This document shows, piece after piece, positions 61,972 through 64,000 of a stretch of DNA of 64,000 bases. The translations under genes were made by a program, and so were the position numbers. Source of the DNA: Peronospora farinosa. Lineage: Eukaryota > Oomycota > Peronosporomycetes > Peronosporales > Peronosporaceae. The stretch's first letter is position 1. Every line of letters starts with the position of its first letter. The stretch is taken from positions 62,001 to 126,000 of the forward strand of contig CANTFK010000863.1 of the NCBI GenBank assembly GCA_947646735.1, in the 5' to 3' direction. The notes below the pieces were generated by a model. That model was not told the origin of the DNA. It searched no databases and saw only the letters and a list, made by a program, of their open reading frames with translations.

Positions 61972-62061
61972 TACTCTGTCACCTTCTCAAATATCAACAT
62001 ATTCTTTCGACCTCTTCTGTCTGCATTATCCTTTTGCTTGTCGACTGCCTCTTGTAATGCA

Positions 62062-63090
62062 TCACGCACAAAACGCGTGATTCCTTGTTGTAATAGTAGG
62101 AAATTCGGTTACTGCAGCCGAACTTACAGGCGACGTATGTTCTTTTGGAGCAAAATTGGCAACGGAAGACGCGATGGAAAGCATCGCGTCAGGAGTCGAT
62201 ATGCCGTTGGCCACAAAATTACCAGTAGTAGGTTCATCGGCAGCGACCTTATGCGCATCGTAATCAATCATCAATAGTTTCGGCGCAATTCCATCCGTAG
62301 ATACTCCCCCACCAAGCTTGGAGACAGGGTGTTCTGAAGCTGAGAGAGCAAGCAGCGCCGGAACGCGAGGATGCCTCGCGTTGTTAACGAAAAAGGAGGT
62401 CAACCCGGTTGATGCATGGACAGCATTGTTGATTGCAAACTCTGCAAGTGGAAGAAATGAACTCCATGACGAGAACGATGTTGCATAACTGCGCAAGACA
62501 TCTTCGAGCACTCTGTTCACACGCTCCGTTTGCCCATCCGTCTCCGGATGGGCCGCCGTAGACATAAGCAACCGCGTGCCTAATATTTGGAATAATTCGG
62601 CCCAGATAGCCGAAGTGAAACGCGGGTCACGGTTCGAAACAATAGATTCTGGCAAGCCGTGATGCCTAAAGATAAGATCAATGAAGATCTTTGCTGTCGT
62701 CTCCGCCGTAATGTTGGCGGAGACCGGAACAAAATGCACCATTTTGCTGAATCGATCCACTAGAACCAATGCGCCCGTGCGTTTCTGTTCATCCGGTGGA
62801 AGGCCAAAGATAAAATCCATGCTGACCGAGCGCCAGGCTTCCGTAGCAATCGGAAGCGGACGCAATGGGGCTTGTGAAGACGGCGCAGGCTTCACACGCT
62901 GACAGGTTTCACAGGAGCGCACCCATTTCTGAATGTATTTATACATTCGCGGCCAGAAAAAATACGCGAGAAATAGCTGCAAACGTCTTTTCGTGACCCA
63001 GGTGTCCGCCAGCTGGGCTGTCGTGAAATTCATGAACCAATCGGGCTCGAAGGTCGTCATCAGCAGGGATGACGACACGCGGGGAATCAA
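62062..63090 (-). pseudogene. Right-hand gypsy integrase core
   Basis: DDE integrase: CETCQRVK, MDFIFGLPPDEQKRTG, SNRDPRFTS, HPETDGQTERVNRVLEDVL. It ends NHAFCA-stop at the same frameshift as 54532. A six-T run at about 62956 (five in the other copy) breaks it from the RNase H frame. Confidence 0.95.
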
Positions 63091-64000
63091 AGACGTCCAT
63101 CGTGTACGTCAGCAACGGACCGTCAAGCGCGTAACGCTTGATGTTGTCGCGTGTTGGTTTCGTCAACTTCGCGAGTAATTTTTCGCTCGGGTCCCTGAGA
63201 TAGTTGATGATTCCTGCATAGAAGGAATCATTTGTGTAGGATTCAGCGATCTGAGTTCGGATCGAAAGCACGGGGGTCGAAATCACCGCATTAAGTCCCA
63301 GTTCAATACAACACACACAGATATCTTCGTCGTCATCAACATACTCCGTTTGATGACCCATATCACGCCGAGGATCGTAATCAGGACGACGAGAAAGCGC
63401 ATCGGCGAGAATGTTATTCTTGCCAGGCTTGTAATGCACCACAAAATTATACTCGGCAAAAAATGACAACCACCGTGCCATACGCTGGGACAAGTGAGGA
63501 CTCTTGACGGCGGTACGCAATGATGCGTGATCTGTGTAGATAGAAAACATCTTTTCGCCGAGCAAATATACTCTAAACTTGATTAGCGCGTAACGCATAG
63601 CCAAAAGTTCCTTGTCGTGTACCGGATAATTTTTCTCGGCAGGTTTCATCTGTCGTGATTGAAAACTCACGACGCGCTCTCGACCCTCGTCATCAAATTG
63701 CATGAGGGCACATCCTATAGCGAAATTGCTCGCGTCACACACGACGTGGAATGGCTTAGAGTCATCAGGTAACATCAGCACCGGTGCCTCGGACAAGCTC
63801 TTCTTTACGGAGTCGAAGGCAGATTGATGTTCTGCCGTCCATAACCATACTGCATCTTTCTTGAGCAAAGTCGATAATGGCTGAATTAGCTCGGCATAGT
63901 TCTTCGTATACTTATGCAAGTAATTCGCCAGACCGAGCCATTGACGTAATTCAGTTTGTTTCCTGGGCGTTGGCCAGGAACAGATCGATGAGATCTTCTC
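62939..64000 (-). pseudogene. Right-hand gypsy RT end, RNase H and integrase zinc domain
   Basis: TKNYAELIQPLSTLLKKD, FHVVCDASNFAIG, YTDHASLRTAV, NILADALSRRP, GHLGHEKTFAAISRVFF, then a one-base insertion. Open to the window end, where it reads into the RT thumb. Confidence 0.95.

Larger units (their letters stand above)
59972..64000 (-). mobile_element. Second copy of the nested gypsy family, minus strand, cut by the window end
   Basis: 3' LTR 59972-60284 (313 bp; two substitutions from 55969-56281), polypurine tract at 60285-60299, then on minus integrase, RNase H and RT up to the window edge. Nearly identical to 52670-55400. Its 5' LTR and right-hand target duplication lie outside. Confidence 0.95.

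Overview
The window looks like nuclear DNA of an oomycete, most likely Peronosporales (Phytophthora or a zoosporic downy mildew). The supporting signs are compact protein-coding genes with very short spliceosomal introns (most of about 25 reconstructed are 61-100 bp, GT-AG with one GC-AG), typical eukaryotic housekeeping proteins, a ciliary DZIP1-like protein that fits a zoospore-forming species, and Ty1/copia and Ty3/gypsy chromovirus-type retrotransposons. The genus is an inference.

Layout. 1-8.3 kb is a tight housekeeping cluster: a DDX52/Rok1 helicase (runs off the left edge), a GT7 beta-1,4-galactosyltransferase-like enzyme, fibrillarin, a calcineurin-like phosphoesterase and the U11/U12-35K minor-spliceosome protein. 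8.7-13.5 kb is one young copia element with identical 310-bp LTRs, a GTAAG target duplication and broken reading frames. 14.6-45.1 kb is again gene space: a secreted GMC oxidoreductase with a PAN-like tail, a single-exon CBP/p300 acetyltransferase of 2224 residues, a small basic protein (probably organellar), ribosomal protein L35, a RAD51B-like recombinase (11 exons), NOL10/Enp2, a COA7-like Sel1 protein, DZIP1, a frameshifted cupin-like gene, gamma-glutamyl hydrolase, a bestrophin, a CCCH-finger methyltransferase-like protein, and an acidic protein with a DUF4211-like Cys motif and an MDM2-type RING. 45-48 kb is gene-poor, with a degenerate tandem repeat.

47.0 kb to the right edge is a nest of Ty3/gypsy elements. 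An old minus-strand element (3' LTR 47024-47707; chromodomain at 48653; gag near 59.3-59.9 kb) is split by a plus-strand element (48929-56281; TSD TCAGG), and a minus-strand sister copy (LTR 59972-60284, running off the right edge) sits at its gag end. The sister copies share frameshifts, which suggests spread of a defective lineage. The right copy carries a 438-residue coiled-coil, Arg/Ser-rich open frame antisense to the integrase C-terminal extension.

Functionally the left and middle parts are rich in ribosome-biogenesis genes (DDX52, fibrillarin, RPL35, NOL10), and three of them share an AGTCATTT-type element near their starts. No CRISPR, rRNA or intact tRNA gene was seen. No RXLR or Crinkler effector was recognised.
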